DNA of 64,000 nt from Blepharisma stoltei (lineage: Eukaryota; Ciliophora; Heterotrichea; Heterotrichida; Blepharismidae), in assembly GCA_914767885.1 (NCBI GenBank), contig CAJZBQ010000045.1, forward strand, positions 585,001-649,000. The letters run 5' to 3'. The notes under the pieces were generated by a model. That model was not told where the DNA came from. It did no database searches and saw only the letters and a program-made list of their open reading frames with translations. The translations under genes and the position numbers were made by a program. Shown here piece after piece: positions 9,845 through 21,371 of this stretch; the first letter of the stretch is position 1; every line of letters starts with the position of its first letter.

Positions 9845-11179
9845 TTCCACATTTATAATTTTTTTCTGTTCTCAGCCAGGCTAGTTCTATTTTATCTTTT
9901 GCAAGCAAATTCACTAAAAATACGCCCACAATCAGTTTTTTTACAAACTTCCTACTATGAGAAAACCCAATCTACAAGTCTAGGCACACTTGCAGATGGC
10001 ATTGACAAATTAAATCAAGATCTCACAGATCTGGCTCAACAATTGGACGAATCCTTAAAAGCCCTCAACGACCAAGTGAAAAATTCAATAGATATTTCAG
10101 ACGAATACAGCACCGCACTAATAACAGCCAATATAAATGATATTAAGCGGCAGCTTGACGCATTAGACCAACAAATTTCTCAGCTAGAGGCAGAATACAC
10201 TACAATCCAATATTGCCAAGACAAGCTTTCCTGTGGCCTCTGCACCGAGAGAACTGACTGTGTATGATGTTCTGAAGAAAAAACCTGCGTTAGCGGAGAC
10301 GAAAACGGACCATCAGGAGAAGGATGTTTTGATTATTACTATGGACAATGTGATAACACTGGCTGCGATATTTATCTGTCCTGCGATAATTGTATTGCTG
10401 ACCCACTCTGTGGATGATGCGAAAACGGCGATTTTTGTGTGTCTGGGACTGAAGACGGCTCAGACCAATGCAAATCAGATTTTTATATTCATAAAGATGG
10501 AAGCAACAGCATATGCCCTGCAGTTGGCAATTCTGGCTCAGATACCGATTTATATGTAAACACAAACAATTTAGAACAAAAAGATGAAGATGACTATCAA
10601 GCAGATTTAGACGTTTTGTATGGGGTCAAAGAAGATTTAGAAAAACAATTAGAGCAGCTTGAAGATGCCCTTGATGAAATAAATGATGAAGCAAGAAAAG
10701 CTGAAAATAGAGATATGGGAGATATCGCTGTAGAAAATGATTTAGGAGGAATTGGAGATATGGTGGATAGCCAGTATGAAGATGAAATAGAAGAAAGCAA
10801 AGATTATCAATGGGAGCTTGTAGAAGAATCTTCAGAAGAAACTATTGACCAAGTCAATGAACAAGTTGTAGAAAGCACTGACTCAGTTGATGAAAATATA
10901 AATGAGTCATATTCGGCTATTCAAGATAGACTAGATGAAGTGGAAAGTGAATTAAATAGTGAAATAGATGCATTAGAAAGCGATATAGAAAGCTTGCAAA
11001 CAGAAGTGGACTCGTCAGCTGCACAAAGTAATACAACAACCACAGAAACTACGACAACTGATGGGACAACAACAGATGAAACGACTGATGGAACAACTGA
11101 GACAAGTGAAGCTGATACAACTGAGTCAACAGAAACATCGGAGTCTTCTGATGCAACTTCATCAGAAACAGCAGAATAG
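9845..11179 (+). CDS. PSI-domain protein with coiled coil and Thr/Ser/Glu-rich tail (5' end uncertain)
   Basis: Open frame to TAG 11177-11179. A hydrophobic stretch (RLVLFYLLQ) at the start suggests a signal peptide or anchor, then coiled coil (residues around LADGIDKLNQDLTDLAQQLD), two Cys-rich PSI-like modules (CGLCTERTDCVWCSEEKTCV and CIADPLCGWCENGDFCV), a second acidic helix and a low-complexity TTTETTTTDGTT tail. Both PSI modules need TGA as Trp in CxWC, the best code evidence in the window. No in-frame ATG exists between the upstream stop at 9842-9844 and the hydrophobic stretch; an upstream exon, for instance from ATG 9783, may be joined by an unrecognised intron or insert. Probably a secreted or surface protein. 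Confidence 0.7.
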
Positions 11180-11265
11180 TCTTCATTCATGCAAAATTTA
11201 ATCATTATTGTTTGATAAATAATACAATTTATATAAATTTACTTATTTCATATTAGTTTCAATTA

Positions 11266-11606
11266 ATGGCTGATTAAGAGAAACAGAACTGCTATTGGAA
11301 GTTTCTATTATTGGAAACGCTGCTTGTGGAAAATCATATCTTATGCTAAAATTCAGAGACAATATTTTTGAAAATAACTATATAACTACGATTGGAGTGA
11401 ATATTAGAAATATAGATCATATGAAAATGCAGTAAGCCTGAGCAAAATCTGATTTAGAAAGCCAGAGAGTAGTTACTTATGATGAAGTAAAAGAGCTTGC
11501 AGAGATAAACAAAGCATACTATATAGAGGTATCAATGGTAACAGGAGATAATGTCCAAAATGCTTTTAAATTAATTACAAGCAAAATAGTCTCAAGCTTG
11601 AGTTAA
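11266..11606 (+). pseudogene. Decayed Rab-family GTPase fragment
   Basis: The region encodes the P-loop GNAACGKS, a switch I stretch NNYITTIGVNI, then after an in-frame TAA the G4/G5 end of a Rab (AKSDLESQRVVTYDEVKEL and a YIEVSMVTGDNVQNAF-type SAK region). The piece between switch I and G4, including WDTAGQ, is missing, so about 50 residues are deleted. The start is also off frame (ATG at 11266 runs into TAA while the Rab frame begins one base later). No IES-like direct repeat explains the gap. It is best read as a dead gene copy. Confidence 0.75.
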
Positions 11607-11684
11607 TTATTATTCTTTAAAACTTTTTCCATATCTGAGTGAATTTTCTTCAGTTTTTTGAAAATACTGATATGATAATTCTAA

Positions 11685-12046
11685 CTCCACCCATGAAAGA
11701 GAAAAAAAATTTAGTTCACTCATTAATTTTTAAAAAATTACCAATTCGCAATTAACTTGGGAAAGAAAATTTTTACACTTATAGAGAATATAAGCATTCT
11801 TACTGGTTAGCGTTACCCTATGTTCTCATAGTAAAAAGGCAAACGGCTAGAAGTAGGAATGCTTTCATTCATTGCAAATAGGCGCAATTTAATTTATAAA
11901 TTCTTGTTTTAGAATGCAAGTAATTCAAATTTAACAGAATTAGCTAAAGATTCCATTTTAATAATAATAAAATATTTTTTATAAAAAATTTTATATAAAA
12001 AGGGATTTTCCAATGGTTTTGCAAGCTCACAGAAGGGGATGAGTAA
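11685..12046. mobile_element. Decayed family A MITE with nested inverted repeat
   Basis: TAA at 11682-11684 and 12044-12046. Left end CTCCACCCATGAAAGAG and right end GCTCACAGAAGGGGATGAG are decayed versions of the family A ends, and the core keeps the AATTAGCTAAAGATTCCAT block. A small inverted repeat (AAGCATTCTTACT / AGTAGGAATGCTT, about 11783-11862) interrupts the core. It is intergenic. Confidence 0.5.
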
Positions 12047-12407
12047 GCTAAAATGTAATAAATAGTTAGTTTTAATGATTAATGGCCTATCTATTAATAT
12101 TTGGCATTTATCAAATCTCGCTTAAATCTTTTGATATCTGCTAAGTTTCTCCTTGGCTAGTGAGCAAAATTTTTTTGTCGCAAATACTTAAAATTAATTA
12201 TAATTTTTTTTTCGGATTGAAAGAAAACTCTAATTTATATATCTATTGCACTTATACTAAGACTAGATAGACTAAAAAAAAAGGGGCAGCCTATTGATGG
12301 GCTTGAGAATATTTTTAAAATTTATCCAGCCCATAATAAAATTTTTATTATTTCAAATTTTATTGAGGGGGACCTTTTAATCATTTTTTTTATCCATATA
12401 ATAAAAT
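12047..12407. other. Spacer upstream of the Merlin-type transposase
   Basis: About 360 bp, AT-rich. Partly similar to MITE ends (GTGAGCAAAATTTTTTTG near 12160). I looked for a terminal inverted repeat matching sequence downstream of 13628 and saw none. Confidence 0.35.
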
Positions 12408-13628
12408 ATGAACGAAGATCTCAGTTTCTGTCCATTTCATAGACCATTAGAAGACACTTGCGGAGGCTGCTTAGCCTTTATCAGCTCAGCCCGCAAAATA
12501 AAAGAAGAAGGAGACAAACTCAACAAAGACGTCGACCATCTCAAAAAACTAAAAAAGATCCTTAAAGTAAAGTTAGCAAACCTTGAAGGAACCTTATACA
12601 ACCTAACCAAGCATACCCTAATTCAAGAAGGCCAGCTTCCAAACTCCTACGTCAAAAAGCACGCTCTCAATGAGTATTTATTAAAACTGCCTCTTCCTTC
12701 AAATTTTTTCGCAATTCTCAAAGACAAAGAACTTTCTATGAGCTTTTTGCTGCAGGTCGGGGCTATAGAAAGCAGAAGATCTTGCCATTGTGGAAGAGAT
12801 ATGGCATTAATACTCAGAGATAGAGAAGAAAAATACGAATTCGAGTGCTACTGTGGGGCGTCTGAAAGTCTTATAGAAAGAACTATCTGGGAGCCAGCCC
12901 ATCTGACACAAGAAAATATTTTACTTTACATTTTCTTATGGGCAATGAACATGAGGGATAAAGAAATCATCCATTTATTAGGGATTTCTTCATATGACGC
13001 CAAATACTGTGATATCACATTGAGAAAAATCATATCAAACTATTACATAAAAAACCTCCCCAAGTTCAAAGGAATCGTAGAAATTGATGAGTCTTGCTTC
13101 AGAAGCAGCAATAGCAGTACAAGCCGAAACGTCAAATTTGGCCAAAATTCACCAGAAAAATGGGTGTTTGGACTATATGAGAGAGAGTCAAAAAGAGTTT
13201 ATATGGAAGTCGTCCCAAAAAGAACTGCCCAGCATTTAATCCCAATTATCCAAAAACGCTGTGAAGTCGGAACTACAATAATTTCAGATCAGTGGGCTGC
13301 ATATAATAAACTTCCTGAGTACGGTTTTCCTCATTTTACTGTAGACCACTCAAGGTTTTTTGTGAACCCTCACAATAGAGAAATCCATACCCAGCATATC
13401 GAAATTTCTTGGTGTTGGGCGAAATATGATATCAAGCGCCATCATAGACATCTTAATAATATGCAGGATTATCTCAATGTTTTTTGCTGGAAAAGACAGT
13501 TCAAGAATAGCCATAAATTAAGCGAAGTTGGAGACACAATGAAAGCACTATTTGAAGTACTCAGTGAATATCAAAAAGAAGGGAAGATTATGGAGAAGAA
13601 GATTGCTGAAGCGTTGCTTGTAGAGTAA
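12408..13628 (+). CDS. IS1595/Merlin-type DDE transposase, intact
   Basis: 406 residues, uninterrupted. The N-terminal third has a coiled coil (residues 30-65) and Cys pairs (CPFH..CGGC near the start; CHCGRD and CYCGA around residues 127-150) that may bind zinc. The DDE fold is visible: first Asp in GIVEIDES (about residue 224), second in ISDQWAAY (about 290), Glu in HIEISWCWAK (about 330), plus the family's N-x3-RH-type C-terminal region HHRHLNNMQDYL. Its seven Trp codons are all TGG. No terminal repeats are evident, so it may be a germline transposon or a domesticated somatic gene; Merlin-type domains are known in Blepharisma (recalled). Confidence 0.85.
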   Translation: MNEDLSFCPFHRPLEDTCGGCLAFISSARKIKEEGDKLNKDVDHLKKLKKILKVKLANLEGTLYNLTKHTLIQEGQLPNSYVKKHALNEYLLKLPLPSNFFAILKDKELSMSFLLQVGAIESRRSCHCGRDMALILRDREEKYEFECYCGASESLIERTIWEPAHLTQENILLYIFLWAMNMRDKEIIHLLGISSYDAKYCDITLRKIISNYYIKNLPKFKGIVEIDESCFRSSNSSTSRNVKFGQNSPEKWVFGLYERESKRVYMEVVPKRTAQHLIPIIQKRCEVGTTIISDQWAAYNKLPEYGFPHFTVDHSRFFVNPHNREIHTQHIEISWCWAKYDIKRHHRHLNNMQDYLNVFCWKRQFKNSHKLSEVGDTMKALFEVLSEYQKEGKIMEKKIAEALLVE

Positions 13629-14370
13629 TTAATAATTATAACTCAATTTCTTCTTGTTGTGAGAGAGGCTGGTAGAAGTATTTTTTAGCGCAGTGAGATA
13701 TACATAAAATGGCTGGCGGCGAGAGACCTGTTATCCCTGTGGCGAATGTCCTTATGTATATCTGGATTGGTTTTGCACAAAGAGCTAGTGGGTTGGGTTA
13801 GCCTCGAAGCAAGAGGCCAGCTCTATTTCCGCTGATTAGTGGCCAGGCTTGAGCTGCAGTTTTTGCATCTTTCCAGCAATGCCCAGGCCCAGAATGGGTG
13901 CTCGATAGAGGCAGGGAGTCTTATCTGCCTAAGCTGCTTTTGTGGTCTGGGAGAAAAAGGAAAGACAGGCTAGAAGAAGATCTCAGGACTAGTCTCTCCA
14001 GTCTAAAAGGGCCCCTCAATGGGACGATCTGGTCTAAGCTGAGCAGAGATGGGCATTTTTTGGCTCCTGGGCTGTAAATGGAGTTTCCTGGCAAAATCTG
14101 GCTTGAATCAGATCAATAGGGAAAATGCCTCTACTAAGAAATCGGAGGTTTCGGCCCAGGCTCAAGTCGCCTTGAGGGAGCCCACCCCGCAGGCGAACGC
14201 CTGCGGAATGCAAAATGCTTCAGGAAGTGGAGACTCTAAATACCAATCATAACTTAATCTTGATCTAAATCTTTAGCGGCAATGTATAGTAATCCAGATA
14301 TTATGCCGATAATCAAAATGACTAACTCGTCTAAAGCAAAGCAAGTTTAATTTTTCAATTTTATTAATAT
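13629..14370 (-). mobile_element. GC-rich retroposon-like element (intergenic, inverted)
   Basis: Roughly 13690-14255 is much richer in GC than its flanks. Read on the minus strand it ends GCCAGCCATTTTATGTATATCT, matching the CGCCATTTTAAT-type 3' ends of the other GC-rich inserts; AGATATACATAA (13710) and TTATGTATATCT (13752) form a stem. No clear duplication is visible and no protein is encoded convincingly. It lies between two genes. Confidence 0.5.
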
Positions 14371-15888
14371 TTATAAAAAATTATATAATTTACTTGTAAT
14401 AGAGAGTAAGTATAATGCATTCCATTGAAAACTTCCTTCAAATTTCTTATCTTTATCTGCAGGTCCTGTTGAATTTAAGTCAGATTTCAATGCAGAAGAG
14501 AAAAAAAAAGAGCTTTCATCAATACTGTAATTTTTATTCGAGACTTTATAATGCTGTTTTGTCCTTGAATTTACTATATGGGACTGAGGAGGGACATTTG
14601 GGTCAGGTTTATTCTGTTTCAGCCAATTCGAATCAACTTTTGCTGAAATCACTACAATCACATCTTCTTCTGTTATTATTTCTTCTGAAAACTCAGTCAT
14701 ACCTCCCCATCTGCATTTCCCACCTCTATTTTTTGTTTTTTTTAATAGACTGATTGATTTGCTTGAATCTTTTATGATTTCTTCATATAAAGTCTCAGTA
14801 TATTTCCCATAAAATACCTGTGTATAATCAACTGTTATGCATCCCCAAACTGTCCAGTCTACTCTTATCCCATTTTCAATTGTTACAATATCAGCTAAAA
14901 TGTATGGTTTTGCAAGGTCGATTAGCCCAAGTGACATTCTAATAAACTGTGGGATTAGTCCACCTTGTTCTGAGGACAATACTTGGCTTTTATGTCCATA
15001 TCTTTCTGTATCAGGTGATTTGTCATTATCTGCTTCTACAAGAAACATTAATTGTTTCAGTCCTTCTGGGTTTGAATTTGAAAATTCACTGCAATTTGTG
15101 ATTGGTTTTTCAGGATTTACTGAGTTTTCCCAACCTCCTGCATAAGCCCAGTCTTCCATTCCACCAGTCACATCATAAACTTTATCAGTCATCGGGCCAA
15201 CGCCTAAGTCAGCCTGAGAAAATTCTAAAATGGCTTTGGCAATTGAGTCGGCTGCTGCATGGTCTGGGGCTTCTGTAGATTTTTCATCCTTTTTATGATC
15301 AGGAGCTCCCCAAGGATATGAAATAGAAGCATCTCCTCCATGAAAAGTGATGCTTGTCCTTATCAAGTATTTTTCGAATATTTTTTCAACTGTTTTAGCT
15401 GTTATTGTTTTGAAGCATTCTCCTTTGATCATATATGCGAAATCTCTGTTTGTGTCATATAATCTCCCTCCCACTGATTCTTCACGCTGGTTACGATAAT
15501 ATCCTTGAGCATTTGTCATTGGAGTCATAATTATAAGGCGGGTGTCGACTAGTCTTTTTATTCATGAATTTGTGTCATAATTTGAACATAAAAATTCAGC
15601 GAGCTCTGCTAACACGACTGGGCCTAAGCGCTCATTTCCATGAAGGCAGCCTGAAAAATAGATTTGAGGAACTGAACCATTTGAGTTTGAAATTGTAAGA
15701 ATTGGGGTTAAACACTCATGGCAGTCTTCAGGCGATGGCAAGTTAAAATCTGTTTGAGAAGATGACAGTCTTAGAAATGGGCAAGTAGCATTGAGATGCA
15801 ATAGACGGGACATTATTTCTGTGTAGTTCAGTGGTGAGTAGCTGTAAACTGCAGAAAAGCTGGCAAAAATAAGAAATCATGCCATCAT
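14371..15888 (-). CDS. Secreted zinc carboxypeptidase, M14 family
   Basis: 505 residues, no intron. ATG at 15888 gives a signal peptide (MMAWFLIFASFSAVYS) that would be missed if the internal ATG at 15813 were used. Zinc-site motif HGNE in SGCLHGNERLGP, the substrate-binding region TPMTNAQGYYRNQREE and the third zinc ligand His in TFHGGDASISYPWG are all present, as in M14 peptidases. A large domain follows, with GGMEDWAYAGGW, and no clear membrane anchor. TGA is Trp at NSWIKRL. The catalytic Glu cannot be placed with confidence. Likely lysosomal or secreted peptidase. Confidence 0.85.
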
Positions 15889-16001
15889 CTTTAAAGTATT
15901 TACTTGTTTCCTATAGCTTAAATTGTGAAAATGGTCGATTAAATGCTAATAAAGCTTAAAAAAGATTAAATTGTTTTAAAAAGAATTAAAAATAAATTAT
16001 A

Positions 16002-17813
16002 TTATATTTTCATAAAAATTTCGTTTTTTGGCTTTTCTATTTCAGGCGGCATTGATTTTATCATTTGGAAAATTTCTGCGTCAGACTTATTCCAATTTTG
16101 TGGAAGTAGCCATCTTCTCGAAGTATTTGTAACAATAAATGGCAACAAATCTCCTTTTATCTTTTTACAAGTAAACAAAAGATGACAGCAAGGTATCTTG
16201 TATTTAATTGTTTTATTGCAATTGCAGCTTGCAGCATTCACATCAATTTCAAATTCTTCTTTACAAAAATGTCTGTCATCTTCAACATATATAAAATTTT
16301 CTCCTAATTCAGATTTTATTTCACAATTTTCCATGCCATTTAAAGATCTCAAAATCTTTTGTATGCAAAAATCAGTGTACAAATTCTGCAGCCCATTAAT
16401 TCCTTTGAGTCCCAGCACTACTTCAGGTTTCTCGAAATTGGAAATTTTTGTATTATTACTCGTCTGCATATCTTCGAATTCTTTGAAAATGTTAAATTTT
16501 GCTTCTTTTTTGAGCAAAGAATTGATAGCTTTTAACAGGACTTCTACGTTTCGGATCCTGCGTTTTGAGTGAAGCCCTGCTAAAAAATAGTTGCAAGTCC
16601 AGTATTTCGTCCATTTTTTTCTTTTTATCATCAAATTTTCTAATTCGTTATTTCTTGCTGTGACTGGGATTTCGTCAACCATTTCACTAAATTTTTTAAT
16701 AATTTCTGGCTCAGATTCAGCTTTATAAATTCCAATCATTTTTTCTCTTATAATAGTCCAATCATTGCTAAATATCCCATGAAGCCTTTCTAAGACATGT
16801 AAAACACTGAAAAGTATTTTAGTCTGCGGGAAGCATTTCTTTAAACAATTATATAAAACAGGCTCTGAGTCCATAACGATAATTTCTGGGTCTACAAGTC
16901 CTAGTTTTTTAAACTTCTTGAACGCTCATGAATAGCTTAACTCATTTCCAATCCTGGCTAGTGTCAAAGCAATCAAATTATTGTTTCCTCATGAATCTAC
17001 AGTGACCATAAGTATGGTGAAATTAAAATATGAGTAAATATTATAAGAAGTACTGATAAACATAATATCTTTCATATTATTCCATATATATATTTTTTCG
17101 GTCGTTGTCGCGAAAAATCGTTCTGTTTTTGGCTCACTTTCTATAATAGTGTCAGGCGTTTTTATGTGATTTTTGATAATGTCTTCATAAGTCATTGCCA
17201 TTTTCTTTTTTTGGCACTCGTATTTTACGAAGTCTTTTATTTTTCTGTAATTAAACATAATATCTGGATGCTTTTCTACGATTTTTTCATAAATTCTTTT
17301 TGGAGTGAAGCCTTCTTGATAAAGAGTCAATGCATAAACTTTTATATCGTTAGACAGACATACACTTCTAGGTATTTCTTGAAGATTTGAGGTGGTGAGC
17401 CTAGGGTGGTTATGGTTCGGGACCATTTTTCTGCAATAATACTCTAAATAATTTTCATTTTTATTTCTCGGGACTCAGTTCATAGTAAATGGACAAAGAG
17501 ACGATGGAGCGAGGTGAGGGAATTTTTCGTTTTTGTGAGGAACTGAAAAATAGCAGACTCAGTCAAAGCGGTTTTTGTGGGAGCGGATTATCCTGGCGAT
17601 TGTGTTGTCTTCTTTAGCACATGTTGATGCTATAGCGAACTTTAGATCTGGAAGGTTTTTACAAGTTATGACAGAGCCAACGTAAAAGCACTCGGTAACA
17701 TAGCCGCTTTGCTGATCTGAGGCAATTTCTTCATCATAAAAGCCCTTTCTTTTTTTATCATAGCGGCAATGTTTTTGCAGGAGTTTAAACGGATTTGCGA
17801 AATGCTTGCTCAT
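16002..17813 (-). CDS. MULE-type transposase, copy 1 (intact)
   Basis: 603-residue open frame with TGA as Trp. Order of parts: N-terminal zinc-binding domain of FLYWCH/WRKY-GCM type (CYFSV...LCPF..W, then C and HNHPR near residue 130), helical domain, MULE DDE core with first Asp in MVTVDSWGNN and second in IVMDSEP, and a SWIM zinc finger CNCNKTIKYKIPCCHL (CxCx9CxH) near the end. No frameshift or internal stop. A paralogue in the same orientation starts upstream, its stop only 35 bp from this ATG. No terminal repeats found. Could be an active germline MULE or a domesticated pair. Confidence 0.85.
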
Positions 17814-17848
17814 GATTTTATATTATCCCCCTTTTTAAAATTAATAAA

Positions 17849-19681
17849 TTATTTAAATTTAATTGCAATTCCTAAGAGCTCTTTATCTGTTTTACCATCA
17901 TGTTCAGGCAAAAGCCACCTTTTCGCTGTATGCTCAATAATAAATTCCACAATATTCTTGTTTTTACGCCTACACATAAACAGTAAGTGAGAGCAAGGGA
18001 TTCCATGCTTAATCATTCTTTTACAAGTGCATAGTCTATATTCCCAATGGATTTCAAACAATTTTGACACCCTTCAGCTTCTATCATCAACTATTATGAT
18101 TTCATCATCTAAATTCGTCCTAGGAAAAATTTGTCATAAACATTTAAGGGCAACGTAAACCCTCAGCAAGCAATATTGAGTATAAAGTTTTTCAATCCCT
18201 TTCACATTAGCTGCTACATCTTCAAGAGCTCCAATTTTCTTGACACTTATATGTTTTACGCTGCTAGTTTCTTCGTCAGCCTTACATAGATTTTCATATT
18301 GAGAAAACATTTTTAGCTTTCCTTCTCGCTCAATTACTTTGTTTATTTCTTTTTTGATGGTAAACATGGATTTAGACCTTTTTCTTGTTAATAATCCAGC
18401 TGTAAAAAAATTTCAGACTGAGTATTTTGCCCACTGGTCTCTGTAGTTAAAAAAGTCAAGATATTCTTCACAGTTTTGGAGTGACGGGTATTCACTAAGG
18501 AGATTGTTTCAGACTGTAAGAAGATCTTCTTCAGTTTCTGCACGAAACACATTGATAAGTTTATAAGTGATAAATGGGCCTTTTCTGCCGATGCCAAGAT
18601 TACAAGAGTGCGCATAATGCTGGAGGCTGAATAAAATGGTGGAGTTTGGGAAATTTTCCTTCATAGAATCATATTGTGTTTTTATAGAGTCAGTTATTAT
18701 GGTTTGAGGCTCAGTAAATCCTTGATTTTTAAATAAATTGAAAGTCCAGTCATAGTTTTCTTCATTGTCTTCTTTAAGCAGCGCAATTGCAATTATCGAA
18801 TTAATGCCATTTCTGTCAACAGTCAACATTAGCATTGATGCTTTAAAAAATGGATGCAGCTTCCCATTGGTCTCTATAAGCAAAATGTCTTTTAATGAGT
18901 TTCACAAAGCCAGTTTTTCTTTAGTTGTGATAAAAATTCTTTGCTTTTTGGGGTTATTTATAAGAATAATTCCATCTTCAGCGATATTTCTTTTGACAAT
19001 GTCATCATAATTCATACGGGATTTCCAAAGTCCTGTGCGACTAGATAGGCATGATCTAAGGACTTTGGAAGACATTTTAAGGCTTGGATAGCTTTGTTGA
19101 ATTGCGTTAAAAATTTCACTGCGGCTGAAGCCTTGTTGGTAGAATTGGCCAATTTCTTCTTTCACAAATTCAGGGAGAACAGTATGGGATTCAAATGATT
19201 TACAGTCGTTGTCATTAGGCCTAGGATGGTTGTGGTAAGGATTTATTGAGCGGCAATAAAATTCATATTGGCCATCTTCACGTTTCCTTCCATTTCACAC
19301 CATTTTAAATGGACATAAGCTTTCAGGGGTAATTGAAGGAAATTTATCATATTTTCTGGTAATTGAAAAATAGCACACAAATCGGCAGGAACGCCCATTA
19401 AAATGTTTTTTAGTCCGAATTATGGAGTTTTCTTGGCGGTCGCAAACAGATATCACTTGAGTTATTAATTGTTCACGGTTTTGACAGACTATTATTGAGC
19501 CTTTTGCAAAGCATGTGATGTTATAAAAGGTTTCTGCAATTTCAATTTCTTTATATTCTTTTACAGGCGCCTCTTCGTCATCGTCTATATCTTCAACTAA
19601 TTCTATTTTTATTTTCTTGGAAGGCTTTTTTCCTGCGTTTGATTTGCTTTTCTTAAGCATATAATTTATTTTAATAGACAA
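17849..19681 (-). CDS. MULE-type transposase, copy 2 (intact)
   Basis: 610-residue open frame, paralogous to the downstream copy but clearly diverged. It has a Lys-rich N-terminus (KKSKSNAGKKPSKKIKIEL), the same zinc domain ending YHNHPRP, the DDE core with LTVDRNGINS and IITDSIKT, and a SWIM finger CTCKRMIKHGIPCSHL. TGA is used as Trp at several sites, always in frame. The ends of both proteins share RRWLLP/KRWLLP followed by a Lys/Asp segment. Head-to-tail arrangement with only 35 bp between the genes suggests tandem duplication. Confidence 0.85.
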
Positions 19682-19802
19682 TCCCCCTTTTTAATGAGAA
19701 ATAATCGGGAAAAGTGGTAACTTTGGTGATTTAAATTATTTTTTTAGTGAAAACTATTGCAAATCAATTAAAATAAAATTATTTATAGTATTTTCTATTA
19801 AA

Positions 19803-21283
19803 TTACTTATCATGAAATTTAATTTTAATTGTCTGATTGCTATCAATAAGATACCCTATTGGTATAGAATTAGGCTGCGTTCAGTTTATAGCCCCATCAA
19901 TTACATCCATTGAGACACTAGGATCTTTTTCTTCTTCAGGAACAGTTTCTGCTGTGCATGAGTTAATAACCATCATGACCATAGGGTACAGATAAGTTAG
20001 CATTCATCCCATCTGATAATAAATAAAAATTTCATAAAACAGAACTATATATGCATTTCGTATTAAATCTGTGATGTGTAAAGTATCAGTCACAGATGAA
20101 GAAGTAGAAGGCAGGGCATTTTGGATGATCACAATCAGCATATTCAAAATGTTAAAATAAATCCACGATGCTAATAGTCTTATGATGGAATGCCAAGTGC
20201 TGACACTTCCCCATCATTTTTGCTTAATTTTATTATAAGAAAATGCCATACCCAGCAAAGCACCTGTAGAAAGAGATAATGTGCTTACCATCTTCAGATT
20301 ATTTTGTGCAATATCTTTGCTGTCAGAGATCTCCAATGAGTCAGGACAATGGGAATTTACCTTTTTCTGCCATTTATCTGGCATGTATGCATCCCTGAAT
20401 TCATATAGGATAATTCCGACTGCAATGCCAAGCATAAAAGCGCAGTGTATAAAAATAAGCCCTGGCTTCATTTTTATAAAGATTTCCATTATCAGCTTAT
20501 TGATCCATTTATCAAAATAGATAAAAATAACTACAACCAGAAGTCCATAAAGCCAGCTTAATATTATATCGAAAATTCCATTCAAACCTAACTCCCCCCC
20601 AATCCTTGATCGAACGATTGACTGTAAAAATTCCTAAAAATTTGGGAAATTAACCCCCATCCTTGATCGAACGATTTTCATATCATGACAATTTTTATAT
20701 ATATAAAAATATATTAGTTATCAAAAGCTTGGGAAGATGTACATAATGAAGTTGTTTTCAGAGACTTTAAGACGACAGAAAGCTTTGGAATCAACCATTC
20801 AAAGTGATTTAGTCATCAACCTAGGCTTAAAAACTTAATAATCTAATAAAATAGAGATTTTTTAAAATTTTTTAAAAAATAAATTTAATTTAATAAGGAA
20901 CAGATTAAAATTTATACAGTTTAAAGGGGTAACTAATAAATCAAAATATTAAAATTGGTATTTTTATGAAATTAATTAAATTTTTTGCTGTAAAACTAAT
21001 TATTAAATACTCTTAACCATCTTATTTAAAAGTAAATAAAAAATAATATATATATATTTTTATTTTAATATAAAATTTTTTTCCCAAACAATTTTTTTTT
21101 AATCCCCATCCTTGATCGAACGATGGCGAGTCGTTCGATCAAGGATTGGGGGGGGAGTAAGTAGATTTCAGTGAATCCTACAAAGAGTACCCAAATCAAG
21201 TTAACTCCAATAAAAATAGCTTTTTCTCATAGTTTATCTCTTTTGCAATTGAATAATTTCAATGTAAAGAAATATTGATAATT
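19803..21283 (-). CDS. PAP2-like multipass membrane protein, 5' end not found, interrupted by a MITE
   Basis: Open frame of 304 codons after removal of 569 bp at 20592-21160. The join across TAA reads LFVGFTEIYLGLNGIFDIILSWLYGL, which resembles the last conserved block of PAP2 phosphatases (SRxxLGxHxxxDxxxGxxLG), but the key Arg and His are absent (TEIYLGLNG). At least six hydrophobic segments follow. The upstream part with the KxxxxxxRP and PSGH blocks is not in the window, and no in-frame ATG occurs before the stop at 21284-21286. Either a 5'-truncated gene, a missing exon or another insert is involved. TAA 19803-19805 ends it. Confidence 0.5.
20592..21160. mobile_element. MITE-type IES, diverged subfamily (ATCCTTGATCGAACGA ends)
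   Basis: 569 bp including one TAA; TAA at 20589-20591 and 21158-21160. Ends are CTCCCCCCCAATCCTTGATCGAACGA and its inverse, and the end motif is repeated inside both ends, the same plan as family A (compare TCCGTGAGCGAACAA). The core is longer than in family A. Excision restores the PAP2-like frame. Confidence 0.8.
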
Positions 21284-21371
21284 TTATAAGCAATATTTTG
21301 CTATTAAAATCTTTTTTCCTAATTTATTGAAAAATAAGATGTTTGTATTATAAATTGTCAAATAAGTTAAT

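Noticed and set aside
10921-11205. Minus-strand Val/Ser-rich ORF opposite the PSI protein tail
   Set aside because: It is the antisense of the Thr/Glu low-complexity tail.
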